Position numbers and translations under genes: made by a program. Under the pieces are notes generated by a model that saw nothing but the letters and a program-made list of their open reading frames with translations, was not told where the DNA came from and made no database searches. Below, in pieces: positions 12,529 through 25,437 of a stretch of DNA of 64,000 bases. The DNA comes from Cyathus striatus (Eukaryota; Basidiomycota; Agaricomycetes; Agaricales; Nidulariaceae). The number at the start of each line of letters is the position of its first letter. Position 1 is the stretch's first letter. The stretch covers positions 3,596,001 through 3,660,000 of the forward strand of contig JAOVFP010000007.1 of NCBI GenBank assembly GCA_025738555.1, in the 5' to 3' direction.

Positions 12529-13525
12529 TTATCTTCCAGGTCGCTTCCCGGCCCCGGAATTGTTAGATTCTGTCTTACTACTATTCGCATTTGGCTTCGC
12601 GGGGTTTGCATTGGACTGTTTTGATTTAGATATACCGCTACCTAAAGAACCTTTAACGTCGAATAAACAATTTGAAAAGATAAGTACGCACCTTGCCCAT
12701 TTGCAGCACCTTTACCTAAATCTATCAGGTCATCAGGATCAGTCTCAATCTTCAGCATACCCCGAAGGATGCCCAGAACCGTATCAAGCCCCATGCCTCC
12801 TGGCAAAGGACTTATCAAATCATCAGAGCCATCTCCGCCAGCGCCCACATCCGGAGCACGTAACCTCTCTCTAGCTCTGAACACGAACGTAAGTGTCTTC
12901 CTGTCCAGCATTTCCGCCTCTTCCTCTGTGGGTATTTTATCCCTCGCGCAGAGCTTGGTGTAAAGGGGTAAAATATACCGGGCGTCGACCTCATTCTTGT
13001 TGTATAACGCAATACGGGGGACAAGGTCTATCTCTATCTTCTCAAGCTCTCGTATCGCGAGAGCTTTAACTTCAGGGAACCGCCATTTATGAGCGAGGTT
13101 CAGAATAACGATCCAATCCGCGGTCGTCATGTTTTCGAAGTATGTATATTTACTGTCGTTATATATCACGTTAGAATGCAATATGCCGGGAGAAAGCATT
13201 ATGCGTACGGGTTATAAAACACCTTCAAGAACATCGCAAAGTCATCTGCGCTGGCGTCGATAGACAAGGCACTCGACGGATCTGAAGCTTTTCTCGATTC
13301 GCCAGTAGGTGTATGGAGTAGTTCTCGGAAGTACTCCGACTCGCGTAGGAAGAAATAAGTGTGGACAAGAAAGTGGGTCGTATTGCCTGCCTTCAGTGTA
13401 GGGTTTAGCAACGAGGCAGCATTGGATTGAACGCGTATGCTTACGATTAGATGCAAGTCGCCTCCCGGAATATAAAACTCCTTGTGTCGCTCCGTCTGTT
13501 TAATGCCGTTGGTTGATGTAGACAT
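12529..13525 (-). CDS. BTB/POZ domain protein 1
   Basis: Exons on the minus strand: 13525-13445, 13390-13209, 13152-12692 and 12650-12529, giving 281 residues. The introns are 54, 56 and 41 bp. The first one is also open in frame, so its retention would give 299 residues. The BTB signature follows the order expected for the large mushroom BTB family: FYIPGGDLHLI, then HTYFFLRESEYFRELL, then FLKVFYNP, then WIVILNLAHKWRFPEVKALAIREL in the helical part. A Gly/Ser/Asn/Lys-rich tail ends in SGAGKRPGR. Such proteins are usually protein-interaction adaptors, sometimes for cullin-3 ligases; the partner here is unknown. The start is the ATG before STSTNG, directly after a pyrimidine-rich leader. Its 3' end is duplicated at 34009-34214. 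Confidence 0.8.
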
Positions 13526-15138
13526 CGTTGCAGTCGGATAGCAGAGCGATAGGCGAGCGAGGTGGTAGGACAAGGTGAGGGACTGGGTAGGGAAGGGAAG
13601 AGGTCGCGGAGTTAATGAGACTGTAATCGCAATCACCTCCTCCCAGTGTTTTATCAGCGGCTTCCCATCATGGACAAGGTTTACCTTCCCACGTGTAGCA
13701 AGAGCTGTCCATGAAGCAGCTTCCGATTATTGTACCCTGCTGCATTGTTTTCTAAGGAGTTCGCTGAAATCCCCGCCATTCAGAAACTATAATAATGTTC
13801 TTCCAGAGCGCGGAAGATTCACGAAATGTGGGTCCAGACGCCTTATAGTAGTACAACGTTGCCAATGAAGACCCGATCACTGCCATCGAAGAAACACAAA
13901 AACCTTGAGAAGACTATGAATTAGGGTTACACTGCGTACTCTAGCTCAGAGCACCACTCGCGAAAGCGGGTATTTCTCAAAGCACAGCGGTACAACACCA
14001 TCCTTCGGCGCAGTAGTGAACAAAATTCCCTTCATTTAAGCCATCCTGTCAGGCATAGCCTTTAAACTTCACACACGATAACAATGAGAAACAATGCAAC
14101 GAGGCATGATACGGGCGCACTTACCTGGGCTCATAGTACTATTCTCGGTGAACAGTGAGATCGGAGAAGCTATGATTAGGCGCTACATGACAGCTGACCG
14201 TAACATGAGGCAGATGAAGCTTCCATCACGGAGAACAATGAAAGGTGGATGAGGACATGAGGGATGAATGTTATTCGGGGATAGAAGGGCGTTTACAGAG
14301 GCATTTGGTGATTATCAGTATGGGCGTCAAACAATGTAGTGCCAAGGGGAGTTATGCAGATGCCGTTCTAGCGCACGTATCGGATTCCGCAGAGTACAAT
14401 GACGAGAATGGGAAAGACAGGGGACAGACGGAATAGTCAAGCTGCATGGATCGATAGACGCGTCGAGACTTGAGAGCCGAGCAATGGCGACGAGGTATCG
14501 TGATCATTCTGTAGATGCTGCTGCGGGTAGACATCAAGATGTCTTATCAAGCTAACGATCCTCTACTTAGGTAGACGGTTACTTTCTAAAGAACAGCTGT
14601 CAAGGCGCTTTAGGGTGGCGTTTTGGCACAAGACGTCTCAACTGGAGAAAAAGGTAAGCTGATATCTACTTTCTGCACCGGGGAGCGTCAGCAGATGAAG
14701 AACGTCCTCATGAACTTACACTTACAGGTCTCAGGATGAGGCGATCGAAAATAGGATGGGGCTTCAGCAAATCTAGGAAGAGAGATGCGACAGTCTCAAA
14801 GGAATAAAGCCAACGCAGACGAGTCAACAGCTCAAGCTCTGTATGCACTAGCGCAAGGAAAGACGTATATTGATACATTGCCCCATATGACATGATCTAA
14901 TTGTACATCTAGTAGTATATTTCTATGTGAGGTACATAGAATGTTAGATTTGCACTCATCGCGATAAAGAATAACAGACCTCTTCTTTCCTTCCCGATCC
15001 TACAACCAACCAGGAAGGCCCCTACGCCCCCTGTCCCTGTGCAGCCTCCCACGCCTTCCTTATACCAACAAAAAACTCCTGCTCCATAAGTGCAAGCCCT
15101 GGAATCCGCAAGGCATCGACCATGGCCTTCACTTCCGC
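13526..15138. other. Intergenic, no gene recognised
   Basis: About 1.6 kb with scattered open frames of up to 97 codons on both strands, none with a motif or a convincing exon chain. No tandem repeat or transposon end is seen. The left part presumably holds the BTB1 promoter. Confidence 0.35.
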
Positions 15139-15589
15139 CTATTCGTCCCCCGCCGCCGGCATCAGCCTCGCTAACGCAAACCCAAGCTAAGGACACCACT
15201 CACAGAGCTCTTACATTCAACAACTGACAACTCCCAGTCGTACACCCTCCCATGGGAAGTGAAGAACTTGAGGCCCTTGTACACTGTATTCACCACCCTC
15301 GAGGTCTTCTCTAGGTCCTCGACGTACGCCAGCACGTGTATGAACGAGTGCGGTTTTCCACCTGCGTGTGTGTGGACCTTGGGTGTAGGTGAGAATATGA
15401 CGTGGATGTCAGTTGGCTTGGTGTGTAGTTGCGGTTGGGCATTCATATGACCTAGGAAAGAGTGAGTGAGCGGATAAGTGAGGGAGAGAGCGGGAGGTAC
15501 GGACATTGTTGGATAAAGTAGGAGTAGAAATCTTTATGTTTTGTGATATCTGATTCGGCGGTGTAGAGGATGTTGTAGAAGAACTTCAT
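15139..15589 (-). CDS. Small hypothetical protein, three exons
   Basis: A model built by eye: exons 15589-15505, 15451-15215 and 15170-15139, with introns of 53 and 44 bp, GT..AG ends and compatible phases, giving 117 residues. Exon 2 reads like real coding sequence, with TKPTDIHVIFSPTP, then FIHVLAYVEDLEKT, then LKFFTSHGRVYDWELSVVE. The first exon begins MKFFYNILYTAESD. I do not recognise the family and see no signal peptide or membrane segment. The weak point is the first donor (GTCCGT); an upstream exon could replace it. An unspliced frame in exon 2 would end nearby at 15171 instead. Confidence 0.4.
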
Positions 15590-18072
15590 GTCGGTCGATG
15601 TGGCCCTACTTCAGTGACGGCGTGCGAGTGTGGATTGAGGTACGAGACGGGGGCTGGCGTTGGAGGGTAGAGCACGATGTGTGAGTGGTGCAACTCAATC
15701 ATGGATGCATGGCCGAGGGTTCTATCAGCTAGGCAGGGACGTCAGAGAACGTGATACGATTGGAAATCAGGATGGACTTGCCTGAGGACGATGGCCGGTC
15801 GATATACCTGGTGTCGATCTCGTTTACTCGGAGCCACGTCAACTGGTGGATTCGTTACAGCAGGGTTGGATGGAAGGCAAATGTAGACGGCATGCCGATG
15901 ATGGGTATCTGGCTAGATGCACGAACGCACATTGCAATGCTGGTCGAGAGGTTGTGTAAAGCTGCGCGAGGTGAGTATCCACCTTCAGCGCTTCAGCAGT
16001 CGAGATCCAAGATCATCTAGATATCGGTTTGCGTTAATGGTGTGCAATGTGTGGAAATAATAGGATGGACGTACAGGCCCCATTAGACTGCGTTACAAAC
16101 TTGGACAATGCTCTGACCCCAGAGGGAGTCCAACTCAACACCAGCATGGCCCGTCTGAATCCGATTCGGTCACTTTCTAGAGCCTTTCCCAGAGCCCTCT
16201 CCTTAGTTAATGGCAGTTTTGAAAGATATAAAGCTTTTTATGTCGGAATGTCATAGAGAGTAGGAGATGGCACGTAAGAGCAAGAATCTGGCAGAGGATA
16301 GTTTGAGTCTGACCGAAAGTACAGCGAAAATTTGATAACATGAGGTACGATTGATCACATGACGGCATTTCTCCCAACAGTCAATGCCTCAAATCTTGCT
16401 CAAATCTGCGAAATATTATGGCGAAGAAGAAATGCTGCGAAACCCTGGAAATGCGAAAACTATATCAAGCTGCGAGAATTATATTTATTTCTTAATTATT
16501 TCTTTGCAGGATGGTCCTTCAACCACCTAGTAACTACACTTGGCATGGGACAAGCAGTCGACTCTCCCTTCCCATCCGTTTTCTCGTAAAACTTCTGGCA
16601 ACATTCGTACAAGTTTCGAAGATGTTGATCGCATCGTTCAGGCTTGTACGTATTCTTATTTAGACAGGAATGAAGGTCGCAAGCTTCTGCTTGGCACGCT
16701 GCGGTCTGTCCAGGCTCATTAGGAAAACTTTGATATGGGCTCTGAAACTAAATAATACATACCTCTGACATATTTTATGAGTTAAATTACGATATTGAAC
16801 TTGAAGCCTTGAAGGTATATGTTTCTCGAGTTGATGATGGTTTGTGGACAAGTACTTGGTACTGTAGATGACATCATGTTCTACATCACTCAGATTCGAT
16901 TACATCATTTGGTCTCACACTCGTGTCTACGCTTTGTTCCCACTCTCCTCTGTCCAACTCTCTTTTCTCCTTACTACTTACAACTTCGTTATGCTTTGAA
17001 AAAATACTATCGCCCGAGTCGTCTTGAACCTGCGGAAATACCAATTCATATATTTGGTGAACGTTCTGAAGATTCAGATAAGTATTCAAATACCTTCTGA
17101 CGACTTCCAATAAGTACCAGAGGAGAACCAGTGCAATGATCGAATTACAACTTTATCGTATCTCCAAAAACAATTAGCACATAAACAGTCCTTAGGCTGT
17201 GGATATACCAATTTATATCATTGGTATACACAGAAGTGATTCAGATACGTATTAAGATGCAATTTGACGACTCCCGGTACTGAAGATCCAGTAGTGCAAT
17301 AATTGAGAATAAGACAGTTTCGCGGAGTCGACGACACCCTCTTAAAAAACCCACAGGGTAAACACGATTAATCGATTTCATAACTGGCCGGAAGTATTAG
17401 TAAAGTTGCCGATGCGACTCGGATAGCTTCACAAGGCAAACTAGAATTGATGCTAGTTCAGCGCTCAGCACTCGAATTGGTCTAGATTGCTCCCTACGAA
17501 TCATTGCGTTACAAGATCGACAGCCAACACGTTACATACTGCGAAAAGGTCCATTCGTCACGCACAGCGCATACTGATGCTGTACGTATTATTATACACT
17601 GTACAGTGTATAGCCCGAAGACCTTCGCTTCGTGACATCTCGCCATCTATATACGGTAAAATTAGCTTTCATCGATGTCGAAGAATCAGCTCGGCGTTAG
17701 AATAGCTGCGTAAGACAGTGTCTTGGGCAGGCAATCATGTGATCAAATTAAAAGATAATCACAAGATAATCATGTGGTTACCGTTGTCCAAAAGTCCACC
17801 AGAAGTGTTCACAAGCCCCCAAGCAACGTCTCAACAATTATCAATTCTCTCATCTTCTCTCTCTTGGTCGCGTTTGATCATCTTCACTAGGCGTACAGGA
17901 TGGTCGATGGTCTCCAGCGGGGGATAATACAAAAAGCGTGAAATTCATACTATAAAACAGGGTACAAATACAAATACAACAGCCAGAAGCGCTGCTAATG
18001 TACAATAGGACCAAGAATCAAGAACAACGAAGAATATAGAACAAATACAAAAAAAAATACAGTGTAATATAG
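15590..18072. other. Intergenic with a partly duplicated segment
   Basis: No gene is recognised in this 2.5 kb. The part from about 15920 to 16340 is clearly related, with many substitutions, to 28785-29150. Shared landmarks are CACATCGCAATGCTG-like, GATCATCTAGATATC, GGACGTACAGG and a following stretch ending in GATATAAAGC-like or similar sequence. The remaining open frames, such as 16359-16589 plus and 16886-17110 minus, have no recognisable motif. Confidence 0.45.
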
Positions 18073-19269
18073 TCAGTTATTACTTCCCGATGCATGCTTG
18101 CTACCAGATGGTTGCCCTAAACCCGTGCTGGGACCAGATCTTACATTGGGATTCGTCGTAGCAGTTTGCGCATTATCCCCGGTAGACAAATTGGTGGACG
18201 CTGCTTCAGGACAAGTTTCCATAAATTAGTCCAAATACGAAATCATAAAATTGAACAGCTCACTTGTCCTATTAGCCATGTTCGCTCTCGGACCTGGAAG
18301 ATCTTCGATGTCAGAGTCGATCTCCAAAACAGCTTTCAAAATCTTAAAGATATTTCGGCGGGGAACCTCGTTAGGTAACGGACTTCGTGGTGGATCTTGT
18401 CCATTGGCAATGATATGATCAGGGGAGCGCAATATGAGTTCCCTTGCCCGAAAGACCGTGAAGGTAGTTTCGTGACCAAGAAGCTTTGATTCTCGCTTCG
18501 TTGGCGTCTCGTTCCTCGAACATAAGTCGGCATACAATGGGAGGATGTAACGAATGTCCACACTGTTCTTCTGGTACAACGCCACGCGCAAAACGACATC
18601 GAGCTGGATCTTCTGAAGTTCACGAATCGCAGAATCTTTGAGAACATCAAACCTCCACCTGTGAGCGATGTTCAGGACGGTAATCCAGTTCTCTGCCGTC
18701 ATGAAATCGAAATTCGTATATTCACTGTATAATACTCAGAATAGGGAAATAGTAAATCGAAAGGTACACATACCGGTTTAAAATTACCTTCAATAATGTT
18801 TCGAGGTCCTCCGGCTTGACACCACTGATAGCTAGAGCTGTTGCATGGCTACTACCGGGAGTAGGAACTCCAGGCGAAGGGGAAGGCTTAAGCAATTCGT
18901 GAAAAATCGAGGATGGCTCGCGAATGAATAAGTAAGAGAAGACACGGAAGTGGATGTGGTCGGCCTTGAAAATGTCGTCAGAACAGAGAAGCGATACCCA
19001 GCACCTCCAACCATCCTCACTAGAAACCGTACCCCAGAGTGGCACTATTGCAAAGCGAGCACATATTGCATCGCTTGAGCAACAGCCCATCAAGAGATTC
19101 GCCGAAGCTCATGCTGCAGCGTACTGGGATACGGTTTTTGTAGGGATATTTGGGGATCCTCGATACCAACAGAGAACAGTAGGCAGCTTACCAAGAGATA
19201 CAGATCTCCGCCTTGAATGTAGAACTCGGGATGCCGAATGGTACCCCTGATTCCGCTCGAGTTTGCCAT
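18073..19269 (-). CDS. BTB/POZ domain protein 2
   Basis: Minus-strand exons: 19269-19192, about 19015-18774, 18724-18264 and 18203-18073, giving about 303 residues. The last exon adds a Ser/Thr/Gly/Asn-rich tail ending in SKHASGSNN. The domain order matches BTB1: FYIQGGDLYLL, then HIHFRVFSYLFIREPSSIFHELL, then WITVLNIAHRWRFDVLKDSAIREL. The long third exon is 461 nt, exactly the length of the equivalent exon in BTB1, and the first and last introns fall at the same places, so the two are paralogues. The acceptor of the second exon is the least certain junction, and the stretch between DLYLL and FKADHIHF is longer than in BTB1. A GTGAGC donor at 18263 removes the early stop at 18226 and restores the low-complexity tail. 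Confidence 0.7.
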
Positions 19270-19704
19270 TTACTTCTTAGCTAAGGGTTGTTAGTGGCGG
19301 TTTGGGTAAATATGCGATGCTGTGGGAGGGGGATAAGGATAGAAGAGGAACCGTCTGGGTTATAAGTGATCAGAGACTTACTATCTTAATCTCGTCTTTC
19401 CAGCACCTACTTGATGATGGACAATAATGGGCATAAACCTTGTTTCGTGTGACGGAGATGTCCTTCAAGGCTGTTAAAGAAGGCACACACACACGAGTGG
19501 CATGACTCAATTCAGTGTCTTCTTTGGCAACAGAAAAGTCCATTTCGCTCGTCGGGGGGTTAACACTTAAGGAAGCCTTCGATGATTTTGGCCTCGGTTC
19601 GTCAATGGATCGTATTCCGCAGCACAGCGTGATGATGGCCATCACCTTTCAAAACGGTAAAATGGAAGTGTATAAATGTAATGTACATTCGTGGCGCACT
19701 ACAA
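19270..19704. other. Intergenic upstream of BTB2
   Basis: Short region between the BTB2 start and the left edge of the duplicated host segment. One 91-codon minus-strand frame (19370-19645) has no recognisable motif and is probably spurious. Promoter elements for BTB2 are expected here, but I see no distinctive box. Confidence 0.35.
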
Positions 19705-20667
19705 TAGATTCCATATCGAGATAATCTGACCCTGCTACACCGTAACAGCAATGGATGAAGCTCTTAATAGTTTCCTATCTTCAGTTTGCCCATAAGCCGT
19801 CGCGAGAATTATGTACTCAATACAAAGAGAAGTTTAGATTTTCTTGACTCAGGACCCCGCTCGATAAGTACATCTCCTTGAAATAGCAACAAGTTGTGGG
19901 CGCATACCCTGGGGAAGAATCCTATATCAATTCACTTTCTGAGTCATAGTAAAACTATTTATCTATGCTCGTTCCAAGACAGGTGGCATTGGCTAAAAAG
20001 GGCGGTATTTGAGCCTCAGGTAGTGGACCCACTGAATCTGTGATCTGTGAGCACATGTGATTCTGAGTGTCCACATCCCCGCTACAAATCAATTTATAGC
20101 TACTAGACTTCACTCATGTCCGAATAAATTCAGGCGCTGCTAGCTATTGCTTCATAACGTACTTATGCACTAATTGTCTATCCAACCAAGCCACTGTTCA
20201 AAGGCTCAAGACTCGTATACATCCTTGTTTACGAGTCTGTAAAAGTTAACTTAAATCTGAGTCCTAGTTGAAATTGTAGAAAATGAATCCCTTATTTTTT
20301 TTATTTTTATTTTTTGAAATCCTGTATTTAATGTCGGTGATGGGGTACCATATGTCGCAACAAGGTAGCGTCTACTTGTAAGTAAAGGTATAGTAAGAGA
20401 TGTAGTATATGATATATCATAGAAAGGGAGGCGAAATAGAATGTAAAGTGTTCATCGGCAATATGTTGTAACCTCGGGATGCTGTACCGGGGGCAAAGCA
20501 CCAGGAGGGAAGAAATGGAGGCATCCCATGGAGGGTGTGCACCGTGGAGTGGTAAGTTTGAGGCCTGGAAGCCAGGGTGGCGGCAGGTTAGAGGCGGGGT
20601 AAGTGTCAGGTCTCTCAATGTAGGTCCATATCCAATCCATCGCAATTAATCTTCATCAACTTCAACT

Positions 20668-23600
20668 TCAATCTTCATCAGAGGGGGGTTTCCATAGAGG
20701 GATAACGCCCAGTGTTTGTCGGAGTTGGCCTGTGGCATTGACATATGCTGCGAGTGTGGCGAGATTCTTCAGCTCAGAGAGTATCTTGTGGAGGGAAAGT
20801 CGCTGGCACCGAGGGGCGCACAGTGCCTCCAGCAAGGTGTGATATTGGTTGAAAGCTGGGCACCACAGTAGAAAGTGGTCCACCGTCTCAGTAGAGTGTG
20901 TCTCACACTTACCACAGAGAGGAGAATCCACCTTGCCCATGCGATGCAGGTAGCTGTTCAGTGCAACGTGCCCTGTAATCAACTGCATGATGAGGCTGGT
21001 GAGTGTTACGTACCGATTCCCTTCCTACTGGGAAACGAATGCGACGACACCTGGAGGGTGTGGGAGAACTATAATGGAAACCCGAAGTGAGTATGGTATG
21101 GGAATGAGAGTGGAAGTGCGGAAGTGAACCATGGCTTCAGTGTATGTGCTGCGCTGCCTGGATATCCCCAGGGAATGGTTCATATTTCACAACAGACGAT
21201 ATCCAATGTAAGGAAACGTTCCAGAGTATAAGAGAGGGCTTCACCACTACACTAGGCAGTGGGAGAGAAACCTGAAGGAAAACCCAGAGCAGGTTTTGGA
21301 ACTTAGTGTAGGAAGAAAGTGTACAGAGTTGATACGAATACTGAAGACTACCTATTACATCTGGAAGACTACTTATACTAAGTAGGAACCTGTAGATACA
21401 AATGTAGAAGTATTATACAAAGGACAAGTCAAAGGAGTAAGTAGGAAATGAAGTCTGGGCAAAGCGGAGTAGGGGCGCAAATGACGTGCTCAGAATGAAG
21501 AATAAGGAACTAATCTACAAAGGCCATAATGAAACGTATAAGTAGGAATGGAAGAGAGGAGTAATAGAATGATGATGCGGTGAGGCCGTCATAAGAGAAA
21601 GTATGTATCCGAAGTATCCGATAGAAAACCCGACGGGTTCTGGGTACGTTCCCAGGTGGGAACGTCAGGAAGTGTAAAACCAAAGCGGGTACGTTCCGGG
21701 AATGGACCAGGTATGTTAGAAGGTCATGTGGGAACGTCAGCACGATGTATCCGGACATGGATATAACAGTGAGTTGGCGTGGCAACTGGAGGAGCAGAGT
21801 AGAGTTAAATGGACATGACTTAGCTGGGATATTGCGGCTAATGTGTGGGTGGCTAGGGGAAGATTTCCACTGTGTGGAAGCAGCGGTCTTGAGGCATCAT
21901 TCATGTACTGCATACAAAGCTGACCTAGAGAAAGGTAAGCTTTTATGCAGGAGCTTAGGAAGATCCTTTTGAAGATTGGATCCTTGGGTGATTGCCCATT
22001 TTGCCTCCTGGTCTGCAGCTTCATTGCCTTCAATGTCGTAGTGCCCAGGCACCCACCGAAGGGTTACTCGAACATCGGCATCAACCACCTCCACAAGGTC
22101 AACCAAGAAGGCATCCAAAATGGCATGTCCAGGCTGGGGACTATGTCCCCCAGCAGCCATGAGCGATGCCTGGTTGTCCACTGCGAAAGTAACACTTGTA
22201 AAAAGATGCTGCTTTTGGAGGAGGTGCGTTCCTAGGAGGAGCCCAAGGCATTCAGTGTTGTAAACCACATAGTGGGTGTCTGGTCCCAGGCAATAACGGA
22301 TACGGGCAATTTCCCTACCATCACGGAACAAAACTGCAGAAGAACCTATAGAATCCTTAAAGCCAGAGCCGTCAGTGTAAATGATAATGTCAGATGAGTC
22401 GTCACCATCCTGAGCTGCTGCTGTGTCCTTGTCAGTAGCAATAACGACTGTGAAAGGGGGGGTCCAAGAAGGTGTGTGGCAGGTGGGAGATACTGTTTCA
22501 ATATCCTGGGGGTTGAGGGGAAATGCATGGAAAAGGAGGTGTAGAGGAGCATTATGTGAGCGTAGCCACCTGCGGTTCCTAGAGAAGGAGACTATATGAG
22601 CAATGGGGTTAGTGGCTGGCAATGTACAGTAACAGAGGAGAGCCCAATGTTGGTGCTTTGCAAGAAGAATGTGAAATGGAAGAAGCTCTGCCAGCATGTC
22701 CAGCACATTGGTAGGAGAAGAACGGAGACCTCCGGTAATAAGGAGAGCGGCCTGGCGCTGAATGGTACGCATCTTTGAAAGCCCATGAAGGGCTGATGGA
22801 GGTTTAGATAAATCAGGAGGGGTGAGAAAAAGATCTGCTGCATATAGCATATGGGGGACTGCTTGGGAAATGTACAGACGACGGAGGCAAGCTCCTGAGG
22901 CACCTTTGGATGGACGAGTCAATCGGGACACCTGATGTATCCACTGTTGGCCTTTCGCAAGCACTGCTGCCCACTGTGGTCCCCATCATAACTCATTATC
23001 AAATATAACCCCCAAAAATCGCACAGTGGGCTGTGACTGAATAACTCTCCCCTGAAGAGTGAGGGAGAGCCAGGGGGTAGGAACCATACAGTTCCGTTGG
23101 CAGGCAGATCTGCCAAAATAATGTAGCAGGGAGGTATCCTGTACTCAGTGCTGTGTGAAATCACAGAGTTGGAATTTTTCAATTCCAAACTCACAGTTGT
23201 GATCCTTGGCCCAGTTCAGTACTCCACCCTCTCAAGTCATGATCTGCTGGATGGCAGTGTGAGTGACCTGGAAGGAGGAGCCTGTGAGTAGGAGAGCTGA
23301 ATCATCAACAAATAACAGAGACAAATCCACATCCTGGGTAATATCAATAAGACCAGCATTATAAATGAGAAAAAGAATAGAAGAACTAGGATTCCCCTGG
23401 TCCAACCCTGCTAACAGCGCACACAGTTCAGAGATGTAGTCATCGTACATCATTCTTGTACTGCGTTTACGATGGGCACGTTCCAGCCACTTCACCAGAA
23501 TCAAAGGAATACCCCTCCGCCGCAATTCATAATACAGACGGCCAAGGGCAACGCTAGGGAAGGCACCTTTCACATCAAGACTCAGAAGTGAGGCTACCTC

Positions 23601-25437
23601 ACCCCATCGCCATGCAGCCTTTATGGAGTGAGTGAGTAGTTGTAAAGAGTCAGGAGTCAGTGGTTGTGTGACCTGGTCGCCCACCAAAGTGGTGGGCAGG
23701 TAGAATGTTACATTGCTCACACATGGTAGTGAGTTCCTCTGCAATGCAACTATTTAACAGTTGCACCAGCCCATCAGACAACACGATTGGGTGCCATGCA
23801 GAAGGGGTAGAGTAATCTGCCTTCCCCAGCTTCCGGAGCACCACTGTCTCTGTGCGTGCCCACTCTGCTGGGAAGTACTCTAAATAGAATGTCACACGAA
23901 AAAGAGGCCCTAGATATGGGAGAAGCAGTGTTTTACACTCCTTGATCACCCTATTAGGCATAGAATCTGGCCTGGTTGCTTTTCCCGGGTTAATGCGGTC
24001 AATAGCCCATGCAATCTGGGAGTCAGAGACTTCATCAAAGGCCCACGCAGGTGGGGGAAACTCAGCAGTGGAGGGAGGAATAGCCTCCACAGAGCAGGGA
24101 GGAAAGAAAGCATCATGGAACAAAGCACTCTTTTCCTCATTAGTTCTGGCGGTCATTAGAACCTTGTTCGAGACTAAATCCTGTACCGTGAGGTTAGGAA
24201 TGCAAGCCCATCCACTGTCAGTTGGCAATCCGGAGACCATACGCCCTGCTTCCCAGATGGAGGAGTCCGTCAGACTCTCCAAATAAGCAATCCACTTTAG
24301 ATCTTTTGCAGTGTTGATTTGCTTAGCATAATCAAGACATGCCTCCCTAGCCTCCTTGTGGCAAGGGTGGGTGGGCTGTCGGCAGAGTCGGTATGCTTTA
24401 CACTCCAACTGTACTTTTGCAGCCTTACAAGCTGCAAGTTCTGGGCTCCACCACCTCTTTGTATGTGGAGAAAGGTGGACCAGCGGGATCAACTCCTCAA
24501 TGGTGTCAAAAACCACCACTGTGAGTGATCCTCGCTCATGCTCAAACTGTTCTATGGAAGTATAAATCTGAGAGGGGGGACTTAGCTGTAACCGGCCCTC
24601 CAATGTTGTCAAGAACTTGCCCCAGTTGACATTTTTGAAGTTGTGATGAGGGCGTGGTGATATAGTATCTGCAGAGACAGAAAGCATTGTAAGTATAGGA
24701 TAGTGATCAACACGAGGGGGACGAAGTTCTGGCACCGTAGTGCATAAAATAACCCGGTCTGCCAGTGATTCACTGAGGAACACCTGATCTACTCTGGTGT
24801 AATTCTTCGAACTGAAGGCCTCAAGAGTTGGCATATCCTTTGGAAGTGCCATTTGAAGGTGATATCACGCTATGAGCCAGAGGAGTGGTTGTGTGAGCTG
24901 TAGTGCATGGTTAGTGAATAGATGGTGATTTCATTCCTCATCCCAAAGTGGATGATGTCGATTGAAATTGCCAAGCCACATGAAGTGATGTGACTCCTCT
25001 GGAAGCATCTGCTGTGAGCGGATCTCCCTCATAGCTGATGCAAGTGCCTGCAGTGCATTGTTGTGAGTACAATCGAGGTAAATGTTAAAAATGTATAAGA
25101 CTCTGCCACCATCAAGGCGCATGCGGACAGCTGTGATATCACATGACCGTACTGGGACCTCAGCCCATGCATTGGTAGAAATGCTCGTGTTGATCAACAA
25201 CAGCGAGCGAGTGACACGCCCTTCAGGCGCCCGCAAGGAGGGGTAGATGGGACGCCAATAAGTATTGGTGCACGACTTCCCTCTGAAGTCGATATATGGT
25301 TCCTGCAAAGCACAGATGTCATAATTGTTTTTGCCTAAAGTTTCCAGGAGATCCTGGTGCCCGACCAAGGAAGCATTCACGTTCTGTTGCCAGAAATGTA
25401 GCTCCCTCTGTGACTCCTGAGTAGCAGATGTACTCAT
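20668..25437 (-). pseudogene. LINE ORF2: endonuclease-RT-RNase H, broken
   Basis: Reads from ATG 25437 to a stop at 20668. Domains in order: an APE-type endonuclease (LHFWQQNVN, ALQEPYIDF and, in the other half, RVDQVFLSE), reverse transcriptase with the FVDD active site (about 23305), RNase H with IIYTDGSG and WVPGHYDIEGNEAADQ (22400-22000), and a C-terminal GHVALNSYLHRMG..CGKC motif (about 20980-20900). The breaks are in-frame TGA codons near 24931, 24870, 23230 and 21896, a frameshift near 23655 and another between 23200 and 22964, and a 765-bp solo LTR after RNase H. Most of the TGA codons are what CGA would become by a single C-to-T change. The EN active-site Asp of a DxNxH-type motif appears as NFNRHHPLW. 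Confidence 0.9.
21004..21768 (-). mobile_element. Solo LTR nested in the LINE
   Basis: A 765-bp insertion beginning TGTTACGTACC and ending GGATATAACA (TG..CA), flanked by the perfect 5-bp duplication GTGAG (20999-21003 and 21769-21773). Removing it joins the LINE ORF2 frame exactly, PRQLT to SLIMQLITGH. No coding capacity is present. On the minus strand it resembles the interrupted LTR at 34737-36898 (shared start TGTTAYATC and a shared ATTACTCCTCT stretch), so the two belong to one LTR family. That comparison sets the strand given here. Confidence 0.9.

Larger units (their letters stand above)
7959..12733. repeat. Segmental duplication, copy 1 (CpG-retaining)
   Basis: This stretch is present a second time at 30044-34214 in the same orientation. 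Shared content, in order: the start of exon 2, the intron and the signal-peptide exon of the secreted-protein gene; a 2-kb intergenic region; the unrecognised three-exon gene; and the last exon and a half of BTB1. The left boundary is at CTCCTTCCGAGGAGATG (7959 and 30044). The right boundary falls inside BTB1 exon 2. Copy 1 has intact genes on both edges, so it is the source arrangement. It also holds about 450 bp (11728-12180) that copy 2 lacks. Confidence 0.9.
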
